From NCBI RefSeq assembly GCF_021560175.1, contig NZ_CP091110.1:5868501-5932500 (forward strand): 64,000 bases of DNA, given 5' to 3'. Origin of the DNA: Neobacillus drentensis. Its GTDB lineage: Bacteria > Bacillota > Bacilli > Bacillales > Cytobacillaceae. Below the pieces are notes generated by a model, which made no database searches, was not told the DNA's origin, and saw nothing but the letters and a program-made list of their open reading frames with translations. Within the stretch, counting starts at the first letter, position 1. Every line of letters starts with the position of its first letter. Positions 18,925-28,442 of this stretch are shown in pieces. Position numbers and translations under genes: made by a program.

Positions 18925-20016
18925 TCACAAGATATTTTTATATAGCTTTATTTCTGCACCACAAGTATTATCTAAAAAATACTTTACATTCTTTTCATAA
19001 GGAACCTGCTTTGTTATTTTTTCTAAAATAGGTTTTAAGTCAATTGCCGTATTTCCATTATTAATAAATTGTACATTTTCAAAATCCCCCAAAATTTCAT
19101 GACAAATCTTAATATCAGATGTAATAAGGGGTAATCCGAATGTTGCCATTTCACAGGACATTACGCCCTGAGTATCTTGGCGAGTTGGTAACAAACCACA
19201 TCTTGACTTATTTAAAAGATCAATTATTTCTTTGTGTGATAACACATCATTTATCCAAGTAATATTGTCGGATTTTTTTACATAATCAAAAAACTTACCG
19301 CGACCAATAAGTAAAAATTTTAAGTCAGGATTATTATGAGCTAATTCATTAACAATATCCAGACAATATGATGGACGGTCCATATTATTACGAATTGTTA
19401 CAAAATCATATAATTTCTCTACTTCTAATTTATAGCCATTATCCTCGAACACTTGTCCAACACCATTGTGTATAATTGAATATTTACCTTCAAGAATAGA
19501 TGAATTTATTTTCGTCCAATGCAAAAACTCATTATATATCCACTTACTTACAAAGACAAAATGCGACTTGTAGGCTAACTTAACATAGTATTTATGCCAA
19601 ATCTTTAGCTTAATACTATCGTATAAATCCTGAAGATTTGTCTTTATAATTGATAACTTCTCTTGAAATGCATATGGTTTCGGATAAGTAGCATTTATCC
19701 TAAGCACTTCATGTCCATGAAAGAAAAACACTAATTTAGAGAAGTTTTTCTCGTATTTCTTTAAAAATCTATAGTGATTGCGAATATTTGGGGCATGACA
19801 AATTAATATATCATACATTTTTTCTTGGTTATTTTTATAATTCTCCAACGTTATAACAGGTATTCCATCAATAGTATAATTCTCTTTAGCATTAAAATTT
19901 AAAACTGTTACTTCTATATTATGATTTATATAGTATTTATTACGAACATGAACATACATTAACGCTATATATCCATCAGGTCTTGGATAGTCAGCAACCA
20001 ATATTAGTAATTTCAT
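18925..20016 (-). CDS. Glycosyltransferase family 4
   Basis: A 363-residue GT-B protein. It starts MKLLILVADYPRPDG, a usual GT4 opening; the ATG is chosen because it has GAGGTG upstream, while the ATG four codons earlier has none. The C-terminal donor domain has FLLIGRGKFFDYV, LLNKSRCGLLPTRQDTQGVM and the EMATFGLPLITSD block, the GT4 'E...G.P.I..D' site. It adds a sugar to the growing lipid-linked unit. It sits between a membrane GT2 and a soluble GT2 gene. Confidence 0.9.
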   Translation of the reverse strand: MKLLILVADYPRPDGYIALMYVHVRNKYYINHNIEVTVLNFNAKENYTIDGIPVITLENYKNNQEKMYDILICHAPNIRNHYRFLKKYEKNFSKLVFFFHGHEVLRINATYPKPYAFQEKLSIIKTNLQDLYDSIKLKIWHKYYVKLAYKSHFVFVSKWIYNEFLHWTKINSSILEGKYSIIHNGVGQVFEDNGYKLEVEKLYDFVTIRNNMDRPSYCLDIVNELAHNNPDLKFLLIGRGKFFDYVKKSDNITWINDVLSHKEIIDLLNKSRCGLLPTRQDTQGVMSCEMATFGLPLITSDIKICHEILGDFENVQFINNGNTAIDLKPILEKITKQVPYEKNVKYFLDNTCGAEIKLYKNIL

Positions 20017-20054
20017 TTCACACCTCATACTGAATTTCAGACAAAATTATTTTC

Positions 20055-21221
20055 CTATCTTGTAGACTCCGCTTTTTCCCAGAATGGTTTTGCCTTCCCC
20101 GTCAATATGTTATAAACTCCTACCCATTGTGCAATAATAGTGACACAATAGTAATATATTAATGTCAAATACTTATTATTTGATTTTGTTATTACTCTAA
20201 GTATTGCTAAAAGGTAAAACAGCAATTGTCCAGTAAATGTCATTAAAAAAAACCATGATTCTGTTAATAGTAAAGCGTTAAACATCAATAAGAACAAATG
20301 GGAAACCCATAATAAATATCTACATGTCCTATGGCCAAAGTAAAAATAAGTAAACCACTTATACTTAAACATGTTTAGTATCCTTACATCAGGCAAAATA
20401 TGCTTTAAAATAATCCTATTCATTCTTACTTTACGACCAAACTCATCTTCAATAACTTCTCCGGCCTTCTCATAAGCAATAGCATCATGATTAGCAATTG
20501 CCCTTTTACCTTGAAGTGCATATAATGGAGGCATTGCACTATCGTGACATTGTATTGGATCGAAGTCATAGTAATCCTTCGTCCTACAGGCGTATAATGC
20601 TCCGTTACCAGCTGTAATTGTTTGTATTCTTCCTTCTATTTGACGAGTAGCTAAATCACCATCCCAGTAACTTGCTTCGGCATTACTTACATCACTAAAT
20701 TCCTGATTTATAATAGACAATCTCCCAGAAACATAGGCAATATCTTCTGATGTAAAAGCTGCCATTAGTTCGTTTACAGACTCTTTATCCATTATAGAAT
20801 TGGCATCAGTCATAACTAGGTACTCTGTAGTAACTGTTTTTTGTGCTTCATTTTGAGCATTTGTTTTTCCCTTACGAGCCTTCACCTCATAAAGTCGTAT
20901 CTTCCTATCTCGGTGTTCTTTTATGAAATGTCTTATAATCTCATTAGTTCTATCTGTACTATTATCAGATGATATCAAAAATTCAATTTTATCTTTAGGA
21001 TAATTTAACTTCAAAATGTTATTAAGTTTTTCTAGTATAACTTTTTCTTCATTATGAGCAACAACCATAACCGTTACTGTTGGTTGATGAGAATAATCTT
21101 TTTTTAGCCTGCGATTCTTATATAACTTTCCAATTATCTTTAAAGATACTGGATAGCCAACCATTGCCCAAACTATAATAAATCCACTTATATAAAATAG
21201 AATTTTATATAATATTTCCAT
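20055..21221 (-). CDS. Membrane glycosyltransferase family 2
   Basis: A 388-residue GT2 protein with one membrane helix at the N-terminus (residues 5-27) and about three at the C-terminus (from about residue 295). The catalytic domain begins TVTVMVVAHNEEKVI and has MTDANSIMD (DxD-like metal site, near residue 138). Later, EAGEVIEDEFGRKVRMNRII contains the ED and RxxR-type acceptor/processivity residues of the hyaluronan-synthase-like group. It could act processively, but within this operon it is more likely a repeat-unit transferase. It lies 24 bases after epsM. Confidence 0.9.
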   Translation of the reverse strand: MEILYKILFYISGFIIVWAMVGYPVSLKIIGKLYKNRRLKKDYSHQPTVTVMVVAHNEEKVILEKLNNILKLNYPKDKIEFLISSDNSTDRTNEIIRHFIKEHRDRKIRLYEVKARKGKTNAQNEAQKTVTTEYLVMTDANSIMDKESVNELMAAFTSEDIAYVSGRLSIINQEFSDVSNAEASYWDGDLATRQIEGRIQTITAGNGALYACRTKDYYDFDPIQCHDSAMPPLYALQGKRAIANHDAIAYEKAGEVIEDEFGRKVRMNRIILKHILPDVRILNMFKYKWFTYFYFGHRTCRYLLWVSHLFLLMFNALLLTESWFFLMTFTGQLLFYLLAILRVITKSNNKYLTLIYYYCVTIIAQWVGVYNILTGKAKPFWEKAESTR

Positions 21222-21245
21222 GTTTTTCCCCCCTTAAATTATTTA

Positions 21246-21869
21246 CTACTTATTTATTTTCCTAGCAGGAACCCCTATATAAGTTCCAGGTTCAGTTATA
21301 TCCTTAACTACAACAGATCCGGCACCAATTTTACATCTGCTAGTAATATTTAAATTATTGCTCACTACACTGCCAATACCCAACCATGTTCTCTGGCCAA
21401 CTTTTACTGTACCCGCAGTATGTACTCCAGGAGATATATGAACATAATCTTCAATCACATTGTCATGATCAAGCGTAGCTCCAGTATTAATAATGCAGCC
21501 ATTTCCAATCCTTGTGCAACAGTTAATCACAGCCCCAGCCATGACAACTGTTCCATATCCAAAATCAACTGTTCTTCCAATAACAGCGGAAGGGTGAATT
21601 AATGTTGGAATACTGGCACCCCAAGCTTTAAGTCGTTCTTGTAACTTTTCTCGAGTAACATTATTCCCAATACCCACAAATAAGTCAAAGTTATTTATAT
21701 GTGTAAAAGCCTCAGCTGTTTTACCAATAACCTCTATTCCCATCGACGTTTTGATACTCTCATCATCGTCTAAAAAGGCAATGCTCTGCCATTTGTTCAT
21801 TTTTAAGGCAATGTCAGCAATCACTTTTCCATGGCCACTAGCTCCTATTATAAGAAGTTTATTTTTCAT
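21246..21869 (-). CDS. epsM: Sugar N-acetyltransferase, EpsM/PglD/NeuD family
   Basis: A 207-residue protein with an N-terminal Rossmann-like domain (LLIIGASGHGKVIADIA) and a C-terminal left-handed beta helix (from about residue 95). The catalytic histidine is in TLDHDNVIEDYVHISPGVH, as in PglD. It transfers acetyl from acetyl-CoA to the 4-amino group of the UDP-sugar made by EpsC and EpsN, giving UDP-di-N-acetylbacillosamine in B. subtilis and related pathways. Its start overlaps the epsL stop by four bases (ATGA), so the two are translationally coupled. The substrate is inferred from neighbours. Confidence 0.9.
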   Translation of the reverse strand: MKNKLLIIGASGHGKVIADIALKMNKWQSIAFLDDDESIKTSMGIEVIGKTAEAFTHINNFDLFVGIGNNVTREKLQERLKAWGASIPTLIHPSAVIGRTVDFGYGTVVMAGAVINCCTRIGNGCIINTGATLDHDNVIEDYVHISPGVHTAGTVKVGQRTWLGIGSVVSNNLNITSRCKIGAGSVVVKDITEPGTYIGVPARKINK

Positions 21870-22510
21870 AGTCCTAAACCATCCTTTTTGGTTCCCATAA
21901 AAGGTTCCACTGTTGCAGCCGTTTCTGAATTAATACCCTCCTTAACAAAAACCTTAATAATTGTCAAAAGAATAATCTTCCAATCGCCAAGGAAACTTAC
22001 ATTATCTACATACTCCACATCAAGATTAAATTTCTCTTCCCAACTGATCGCATTTCTACCACTTACCTGCGCTAGACCAGATAAGCCAGGTCTTACTTCA
22101 TGGCGTCGTTTTTGCGTTACATTATAAAGGGGAATATACTGCACCAGTAATGGTCTTGGCCCTATGAAGGACATATCTCCCTTTAAAATATTATATAGTT
22201 CCGGCAGCTCATCAAGAGATGTCGACCGAAGGAATCTTCCAAACTTTGTTAATCTCACGCTATCTGGGAGTAATTCTCCATCTTCATCTCTTTCATCAGT
22301 CATCGTTCTAAACTTATACATCTTAAAAATTTTCTCATTCAGGCCTGGCCTGTTCTGTGTAAACAACACCGGACTACCTAGCTTAACTCTTACTAGTATA
22401 GCTAATACTAGAAACACAGGACTAAAAACAATAATGGAAACCAAGGACAATAAAAAATCCATTAGCCTTTTTATAAATCTTCTATAAAAACTCCCCTTAG
22501 AAGATTTCAT
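21866..22510 (-). CDS. epsL: Phosphoglycosyl transferase, EpsL/PglC type
   Basis: A 214-residue monotopic enzyme that moves a phospho-sugar from a UDP-sugar to undecaprenyl phosphate, the first membrane step. One re-entrant hydrophobic helix (residues 13-37) is followed by the signature RPGLNEKIFKMYKFRTM, the catalytic 'TSLDELPELYNILKGDMSFI', and GPRPLL, then RPGLSGLAQV. It begins at the last base of epsN and ends within the start of epsM. With EpsC, EpsN and EpsM it fits a bacillosamine-type start of the repeat unit. Confidence 0.95.
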   Translation of the reverse strand: MKSSKGSFYRRFIKRLMDFLLSLVSIIVFSPVFLVLAILVRVKLGSPVLFTQNRPGLNEKIFKMYKFRTMTDERDEDGELLPDSVRLTKFGRFLRSTSLDELPELYNILKGDMSFIGPRPLLVQYIPLYNVTQKRRHEVRPGLSGLAQVSGRNAISWEEKFNLDVEYVDNVSFLGDWKIILLTIIKVFVKEGINSETAATVEPFMGTKKDGLGL

Positions 22511-23625
22511 TATTCAAACCATAACCCTTTGATAATCTTTACCACTCTCTCTAAATCTTCGTCTGTCATCTTCGTATCAGAAGGTAAACACACGCCATTC
22601 TCAAACAAATTCTCGGAAACATTCGATCCTACAAAATCATACTTTTCAAAGAACGGTTGCATATGCATTGGTTTCCATATCGGTCTTGACTCAATATTTT
22701 CTTTCTCAAGAGCTTCCATAACATCAATCGGCCTAACATTGCCACTTAACGTCATTGAGCTTAACCAATAGTTAGGATCATTCCAATCATTAATGGGCAT
22801 GAACTTAACTCCATCAAGTGCACCAAGTTCTCTTTTATAAAACTCAAAGATATATTTCTTTTTCTCAACCCTCTGATCTAAAACCTTAAGCTGCCCTCTA
22901 CCAATCCCCGCAACTACATTACTCATTCGATAATTGTATCCTAATTCGCTGTGTTGGTAGTGTCTCGCTTGATCTCTAGATTGAGTGGCCCAAAATCTCA
23001 CTTTCTCAATTCTCTCCTCATGATCAGAAACGAGCATGCCGCCTCCTGAGGTAGTGATAATCTTGTTCCCATTAAAAGAGAATATACCAAAATCTCCAAA
23101 CGTACCTGTATGTCTTCCTTTATAAAAAGCACCTAAGCTTTCAGCAGCATCTTCAATTAAAGCAACATTATGTTTCTTGCAACTCTCCACAATCTTATCC
23201 ATATCAGTAGAAAGTCCGTAAAGATGAACAACTATTACTGCTTTTACATTCGGGTACTTTTCAAAAGCTTCTTCTAAAGCTTTAGGGCACATATTCCAAG
23301 TCTCATAATCACTATCAATAAAAACGGGTGTTGCATTTTGATAAATAATGGGATTTACTGTAGCCGAGAAGGTCAGTGTCGGACAAAAAACAATATCCCC
23401 TTCACCAACTCCTACTGCTTTAAGCGCCAAATGAATCGCAGCAGTTCCAGAAGAAAGTGCAGCAGCAGATTTAGATCCTACCTTCTCAGCAAGTTCTTTT
23501 TCAAATTGATTAACATTTACTCCAAGTGGAGCAATCCAATTTGTATCAAATGCCTCTTTAACATATTCCCGTTCATAACCCTCATCACTCATATGTGGTG
23601 ATGAAAGAAAAATTCTATCTGCCAT
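22510..23625 (-). CDS. epsN: PLP-dependent sugar aminotransferase, DegT/DnrJ/EryC1 family
   Basis: A 371-residue fold-type I aminotransferase. Near the N-terminus FLSSPHMSDEGYEREYVKEA leads to ALSSGTAAIHLAL (phosphate-binding). EDAAESLG holds the PLP aspartate (near residue 158), and SFNGNKIITTSGGG holds the lysine that forms the internal aldimine (near residue 184). It would aminate the 4-keto sugar made by EpsC. A one-base overlap couples it to epsL. Length and motifs are complete. Confidence 0.95.
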   Translation of the reverse strand: MADRIFLSSPHMSDEGYEREYVKEAFDTNWIAPLGVNVNQFEKELAEKVGSKSAAALSSGTAAIHLALKAVGVGEGDIVFCPTLTFSATVNPIIYQNATPVFIDSDYETWNMCPKALEEAFEKYPNVKAVIVVHLYGLSTDMDKIVESCKKHNVALIEDAAESLGAFYKGRHTGTFGDFGIFSFNGNKIITTSGGGMLVSDHEERIEKVRFWATQSRDQARHYQHSELGYNYRMSNVVAGIGRGQLKVLDQRVEKKKYIFEFYKRELGALDGVKFMPINDWNDPNYWLSSMTLSGNVRPIDVMEALEKENIESRPIWKPMHMQPFFEKYDFVGSNVSENLFENGVCLPSDTKMTDEDLERVVKIIKGLWFE

Positions 23626-23798
23626 TGCTTAAGACTTCCTTCCTTAATAGCTTACTATTTAACTTTAGATGGCTAGTACTCAGTTGATATAACATATATG
23701 ATCACTAAATTGCTTACCCACCAAATTCGACACACTTAATAGTCTAAGCGCTTGTCATATAGCATAAATTATGACATTAGCCTAGGTTTTAAATTTTT

Positions 23799-24680
23799 TC
23801 ACTTAACTTTTAGTTCATCCATTACTGTCTCAAGATAGTTCAATAACTCGGGCCTCAAATCACTATCTTGTAATGCTATATCAATGGTGGTTTTTACAAA
23901 CCCAATCTTTTCACCAACGTCATACCGCTTACCATCGAAGTCATATGCAAATACTCTTTGTATCTGGTTCAACTTTTGAATCCCATCAGTCAGCTGAATT
24001 TCCCCTCCAGCCCCAGTCTGCTGCTGTTCCAAAAACATAAAAATCTCTGGAGTAAGAATATATCGACCCATAATGGCAAGATTTGAAGGAGCAGTCCCTG
24101 GTTTTGGTTTTTCTATAAAGTTATTTACTTGGTACCGGCGGCCTTCTTGAATGGACGGATCAACTATTCCATATCTATGAGTCTCTTCATTTGGAACTGT
24201 TTGAACACCTATAACCGAAGAACTAGTTTCTTCAAATACATCCATAAGCTGTCTTAAACATGGTGTTTCACTTTGGACAATATCATCACCAAGTAGAACC
24301 GCAAACGGCTCATCACCAATAAAATTACGTGCACACCATACTGCATGCCCTAAACCCTTTGGTTCTTTCTGCCGTATATAATGAATATCTGCTAATTTTG
24401 AAGAATATTGTACCTTTTCCAGCAGTTCTGTTTTACCTTTTTCTTTTAAGTTTTGTTCTAGCTCTGGAGCAAAATCAAAATGATCTTCGATCGCTCTTTT
24501 TCCTTTGCCTGTTACAATAATAATATCTTCAATACCAGAAGCAATTGCTTCTTCGACAATATATTGAATAGTAGGCTTATCAACAATCGGTAACATTTCT
24601 TTGGGCATTGCCTTTGTTGCAGGAAGGAAACGTGTTCCAAGTCCAGCTGCCGGTATGATTGCTTTACGTACCTTTTTCAT
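23799..24680 (-). CDS. galU: UTP-glucose-1-phosphate uridylyltransferase
   Basis: A 293-residue enzyme making UDP-glucose. KAIIPAAGLGTRFLPATKAM is the GalU/GtaB opening; KEMLPIVDKPTIQYIVEEA follows, and the active-site stretches VLLGDDIV and NFIEKPKPG are present. The frame is open to a GTG four codons earlier, but AAGGTGGAG lies over that codon and sits correctly for the ATG used here. It is set between epsC and epsN in the operon. UDP-glucose would serve the UDP-sugar dehydrogenase and glycosyltransferases of this region. Confidence 0.96.
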   Translation of the reverse strand: MKKVRKAIIPAAGLGTRFLPATKAMPKEMLPIVDKPTIQYIVEEAIASGIEDIIIVTGKGKRAIEDHFDFAPELEQNLKEKGKTELLEKVQYSSKLADIHYIRQKEPKGLGHAVWCARNFIGDEPFAVLLGDDIVQSETPCLRQLMDVFEETSSSVIGVQTVPNEETHRYGIVDPSIQEGRRYQVNNFIEKPKPGTAPSNLAIMGRYILTPEIFMFLEQQQTGAGGEIQLTDGIQKLNQIQRVFAYDFDGKRYDVGEKIGFVKTTIDIALQDSDLRPELLNYLETVMDELKVK

Positions 24681-24720
24681 CGCACACTCCACCTTAATTC
24701 TCTATGTTTTAAAAGAAGTA

Positions 24721-26547
24721 TTAGTTAGTCGTTGATAAAGCCGCAGTACGGTCAAATTTATTATTTGCAACTGCTATTAACGTATCGTGCATTTCTGATT
24801 CAGACATAGTTAATAGGTTTTCGATTAACTCACCTAAAGCCGTAGCATGGATAACCTTCGCCTTTCCAATATGAATCTTAGGAAAGACATGCTCCGGATG
24901 TACTTCATTCTCATTAAGAAGCTCCTCATACATTTTCTCCCCAGGTCGGAGGCCAGTGTAATTAATACCGATTTCTTCTTCAGTATACCCAGATAATTTA
25001 ATAAGATTTTTAGCCAAATCCACTATCTTAACCGGTTCACCCATATCAAGTACAAAAACCTCACCACCGCGAGCTAACGAACCAGCTTGGATTACAAGCT
25101 TTGAGGCCTCCGGTATTGTCATAAAGTAACGAGTCATCTCAGGATGCGTAACCGTTACAGGTCCGCCTGCAGCAATTTGCTTTTTAAATAACGGAATAAC
25201 GCTCCCCCGGCTTCCAAGTACATTTCCGAACCGAACAGCAACAAACTTTGTTTGACTAGTAGCTGCAAGACTCTGAATTATCATCTCAGCAAATCGCTTA
25301 GTCGCTCCCATTACATTTGGAGGATTTACTGCCTTATCGGAAGAAATCATTACGAATGTATTCACACCAAATGTGTCAGCCGCTTCCGCTACATTCCTAG
25401 TACCAAATATATTGTTTTTCACAGCTTCTCTCGGATTATATTCCATCAATGGTACATGTTTATGTGCTGCAGCATGGTACACTACAAAAGGTTTATGCTC
25501 TTCCATCACTTCAAAAATCCTCGTCCCATCCTGAATATCACCAATAACCGGAACAATTTCTATTTGATTCTGATATTTTTTTCGTAGTTCCATATCAATC
25601 AAGTAAATACTGTTTTCCCCATGTCCCAAAAGAACAATTTTTCTAGGATTAAACTTACAGATCTGCCGGCATATCTCCGAACCAATGGATCCGCCTGCTC
25701 CTGTAACCATCACTGTTTTTCCTGAGACTTTCTCAGAAATCCCAGCAATATCTAACTCTACAGGCTCTCTTCCTAATAAATCCTCAACCTGTACATCCCG
25801 GAATTGATTAACCGTAATTTTCCCCGTCATTAAATCCTCAAGTTTAGGAATAATTTGTGTTTTGGCCTTTGTTTTTGCACATTCTTCAAAAATTCTACTT
25901 AATGCTTTCTGAGGTAAAGACGGAATAGCAATAATAATATTATCTATCTTGTATTTTTCTACCGTTTCCTTAATGTGTCTGGAATCCCCCACAACGGTAA
26001 TCCCGAGAATGTCTAATTTATGTTTTTTGGGGTCATCATCGATAAAGGCAACGGGTCTCAAATCAATATCATGGTTATTAAGCAATTGCCGAGCTACCAT
26101 CGTACCGCCTCTACCAGCCCCAATAATTAATGTCCGTTTAACATCGGCTTGTTTTGTGATGAAATTATCGCGAAACACTCTCCAAGAAAAACGGGTGCCT
26201 CCAATAAATAGCACATGCAGCATCCAGGTAATCATTAATGCCCTAGCATACATATTATGATAAAAAATTTCTTGCATAATTGCTGTTACCAATATGGTAA
26301 ACGTCACTGCCTTTACCACGGCAATTAGCTCGCCTATACTCGCATATTCCCATGCCTTATTATAAAGCTTATAAATAGAAGCAAAAAAATGATGGCAGAT
26401 TAATAAGGTAATCGACGTAACAAACAGCATCGGAATCTTAAAAATCTGTATTTCTGGGCTCAGCGTAAAATAGCTTATATATACCGCTGTTAACACTATA
26501 ACGGAATCAAGCAACGCAAGTGTCGTCAATCTCTTCCTATATGTCAC
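24721..26547 (-). CDS. epsC: UDP-GlcNAc 4,6-dehydratase, EpsC/CapD/PglF type
   Basis: A 608-residue membrane enzyme. Four helices occupy about residues 10-110. A CoA-binding-like Rossmann unit (TLIIGAGRGGTMVARQLL, near residue 145) is followed by the catalytic SDR domain with MVTGAGGSIGSEICRQI (near residue 285), VYHAAAHKHVPLME, and MISSDKAVNPPNVMGATKR, where the usual tyrosine is replaced by methionine as in PglF-type enzymes. It makes UDP-4-keto-6-deoxy-GlcNAc. An EAR-like leader lies 160-290 bases upstream, as for B. subtilis epsC. The gene is complete. Confidence 0.95.
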   Translation of the reverse strand: MTYRKRLTTLALLDSVIVLTAVYISYFTLSPEIQIFKIPMLFVTSITLLICHHFFASIYKLYNKAWEYASIGELIAVVKAVTFTILVTAIMQEIFYHNMYARALMITWMLHVLFIGGTRFSWRVFRDNFITKQADVKRTLIIGAGRGGTMVARQLLNNHDIDLRPVAFIDDDPKKHKLDILGITVVGDSRHIKETVEKYKIDNIIIAIPSLPQKALSRIFEECAKTKAKTQIIPKLEDLMTGKITVNQFRDVQVEDLLGREPVELDIAGISEKVSGKTVMVTGAGGSIGSEICRQICKFNPRKIVLLGHGENSIYLIDMELRKKYQNQIEIVPVIGDIQDGTRIFEVMEEHKPFVVYHAAAHKHVPLMEYNPREAVKNNIFGTRNVAEAADTFGVNTFVMISSDKAVNPPNVMGATKRFAEMIIQSLAATSQTKFVAVRFGNVLGSRGSVIPLFKKQIAAGGPVTVTHPEMTRYFMTIPEASKLVIQAGSLARGGEVFVLDMGEPVKIVDLAKNLIKLSGYTEEEIGINYTGLRPGEKMYEELLNENEVHPEHVFPKIHIGKAKVIHATALGELIENLLTMSESEMHDTLIAVANNKFDRTAALSTTN

Positions 26548-26705
26548 TCTTTATTCCCCCTCTTTTTCTCCCATTTTCCCCTCACACTTTTCCGTACTAA
26601 AGCACTTGGGCAAAAAAATAAATACCTAATGGAATAGCAAGTGGCTTAACACTCATTCTTTCATTAGCTATTTATTATTCATATATTTTTTTTATGGCAT
26701 TTAAC

Positions 26706-26836
26706 CAGTCCTCACATCATGCTATCGACGACAAGCGTCTAAGGATAGAGGATTTGCCTCCTTCCCAAATCATGATCGAGTGCCCCCATGGATAACGGAC
26801 AGGGTAGCCTCGCCGAATTAGACTTTTGGCCTAATT
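26706..26836 (-). ncRNA. EAR (epsC leader) antitermination RNA
   Basis: A 131-nt G-rich region between the phosphatase and epsC, in a place where B. subtilis has the EAR element (between epsB and epsC). On the minus strand it opens AATTAGGCCAAAAGTCTAATT (a hairpin) and continues GGCGAGGCTACCCTGTCCG, then GGGGGCACTCGATCATGATT, GGAGGCAAATCCTC and GACGCTTGTCGTCGATAGCA, as I remember the eps-associated RNA. It is much richer in structure than the spacers around it. Known role: processive antitermination across the long eps operon. I assign it from position and remembered sequence, without a covariance search. Confidence 0.85.
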
Positions 26837-26877
26837 AAGATAGTTAATAAAATCTGTCATACTATGCTTTAAATACT

Positions 26878-27639
26878 TTAAAAAAATATGAACTTTTTTT
26901 TCTTTTTTATTTGGGCCGGTATTTCTTTAATTACATTTTTACCATTAATCAATAGTTCAGCATTTTCTTTAAATAAGTAAACGTAATCCAAACCATATTT
27001 TTCATTGATAAGATCGAATGCTTCTATCATTTTAAAGGTCCGATTGGTAATGTTGTGGGCATCAGATGCAATAAAATGTGTTAAATTCGCCTCAATGATC
27101 TGGTTGGAAAAGCTCTTAATATTCTTACCGAAATAACCGCATAGGCTTGATGCGGTTACCTGAGTTAAGGCACCTTTTTCAACTAAGTGGTACAGCAATT
27201 CAGGACGTTCGATTAATTCCGAATTTCTTTCGGGATGGACAATAATTGGAGTTAGACCTTTTACTTGAATATCAAATAAAAGTTTCTCTGTATATCTTGG
27301 GACATGGTTTGAAGGGAATTCAATAAATAAATATTTACTATTATTTAAAGGTTGAATTTCATCTTTTTCTAAATCTTCTATTATATCACCATAGATTCTA
27401 GGTTCTTGTCCTGGAAGAATCGTCACATTTACTCCAGAGTTCTTTAGTGCCTGGTTTAATTCTTGAACTTTTGTAACGATTAACTCTTTTCGGTTATCGT
27501 AATGGTTATTTAAATGAGGGGTGGCGATGATGGATTGGATTCCTTCTTTCTCTGCTTCCTGTGCCATCAAAATGCTATCTGACATATTTCCTGCTCCGTC
27601 GTCAACGCCCGGCAATATATGACAATGAATATCCACCAT
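26878..27639 (-). CDS. Protein-tyrosine phosphatase, PHP type (CpsB/YwqE)
   Basis: A 253-residue PHP-fold manganese phosphatase. VDIHCHILPGVDDGA is the metal-binding opening, ATPHLNNHYDNR the next histidine cluster, FPSNHVPRY and IVHPERN follow, and ASDAHN near residue 190 closes the site. It removes phosphate from the tyrosine tail of the EpsB kinase and so sets chain length and output. I use the ATG with AGGGTG eight bases upstream rather than the GTG three codons earlier. It lies 104 bases after epsB and is followed by the EAR leader. Confidence 0.93.
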   Translation of the reverse strand: MVDIHCHILPGVDDGAGNMSDSILMAQEAEKEGIQSIIATPHLNNHYDNRKELIVTKVQELNQALKNSGVNVTILPGQEPRIYGDIIEDLEKDEIQPLNNSKYLFIEFPSNHVPRYTEKLLFDIQVKGLTPIIVHPERNSELIERPELLYHLVEKGALTQVTASSLCGYFGKNIKSFSNQIIEANLTHFIASDAHNITNRTFKMIEAFDLINEKYGLDYVYLFKENAELLINGKNVIKEIPAQIKKKKKFIFF

Positions 27640-27743
27640 AATACGCACACCCTTTCCTAATTATTGTCACAAACAAAAGACTTTTACCATAATATCATTT
27701 CACCTTGGGATGGTAAAGGGGTGAAAAATGTCGAAATTTGTCA

Positions 27744-28442
27744 CTATACTCCATAATAGTAGTAGTAATTTGTGTCTTTCATTTTCTTATTGTTTAAAAC
27801 GACACCTAATAGTTTACTTTGTGCTGAATCCAGTAATTCTTTCGCTTTTACCACTTGATCCTTCTCCGTTTTACCGCTTGATACTACCAATATGGAACCC
27901 TCACATTTATTAGCTAATATTTGCGCATCCGTAACCGCTAATAAAGGCGGAGTATCAAATAAGACAACATCAAATAAGTTTAATACTTCCTGATAAAATT
28001 GTTCCATCGCCTTGGAGCTTAATAACTCAGCGGGATTAGGTGGTATAGGACCGCTTGTTAAGACAAAAAGATTCTTTTCATCCGTATCCGCAACAGCCTT
28101 TTCTAAGGTCATTTGCTTTGTTAAGACACTTGTTAGACCAAAAGTATTCGTTTGACTAAATGTGTAATGAACCGTTGGTTTTCTTAAATCTGCATCCACT
28201 AGTAAGACTTTTTTTCCTTGCTGTGCAAATACCACTGCTAAGTTCGCAACTGTAGTGGATTTACCCTCTCCCGGTCCTGTTGAGGTAACCATCAATGATT
28301 TTACTTCATTATCCACTGAAGAGAACTGAATATTTGTTCTAATTGTTCTATACTGTTCTGAGATTGGTGATTTTGAGTCAGACATGGTAATGATATTTCT
28401 TCTGTTGCTTATTGATTTCGTATTATTTCTGTTAAGAGCCAA
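27744..28442 (-). CDS. epsB: BY-kinase (capsular tyrosine kinase, EpsB/YwqD)
   Basis: A 232-residue bacterial tyrosine kinase. Walker A is VTSTGPGEGKSTTVANL near residue 55, Walker A' is VLLVDADLRKP, and Walker B is DVVLFDTPP. The tail NYYYYYGV is the autophosphorylated tyrosine cluster. It works with the membrane adaptor EpsA, whose stop codon lies 10 bases inside this gene. The TTG start used here has AGAGGTGAG six bases upstream; a GTG three codons earlier is also open. The neighbouring phosphatase would reverse its phosphorylation. Confidence 0.94.
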   Translation of the reverse strand: MALNRNNTKSISNRRNIITMSDSKSPISEQYRTIRTNIQFSSVDNEVKSLMVTSTGPGEGKSTTVANLAVVFAQQGKKVLLVDADLRKPTVHYTFSQTNTFGLTSVLTKQMTLEKAVADTDEKNLFVLTSGPIPPNPAELLSSKAMEQFYQEVLNLFDVVLFDTPPLLAVTDAQILANKCEGSILVVSSGKTEKDQVVKAKELLDSAQSKLLGVVLNNKKMKDTNYYYYYGV

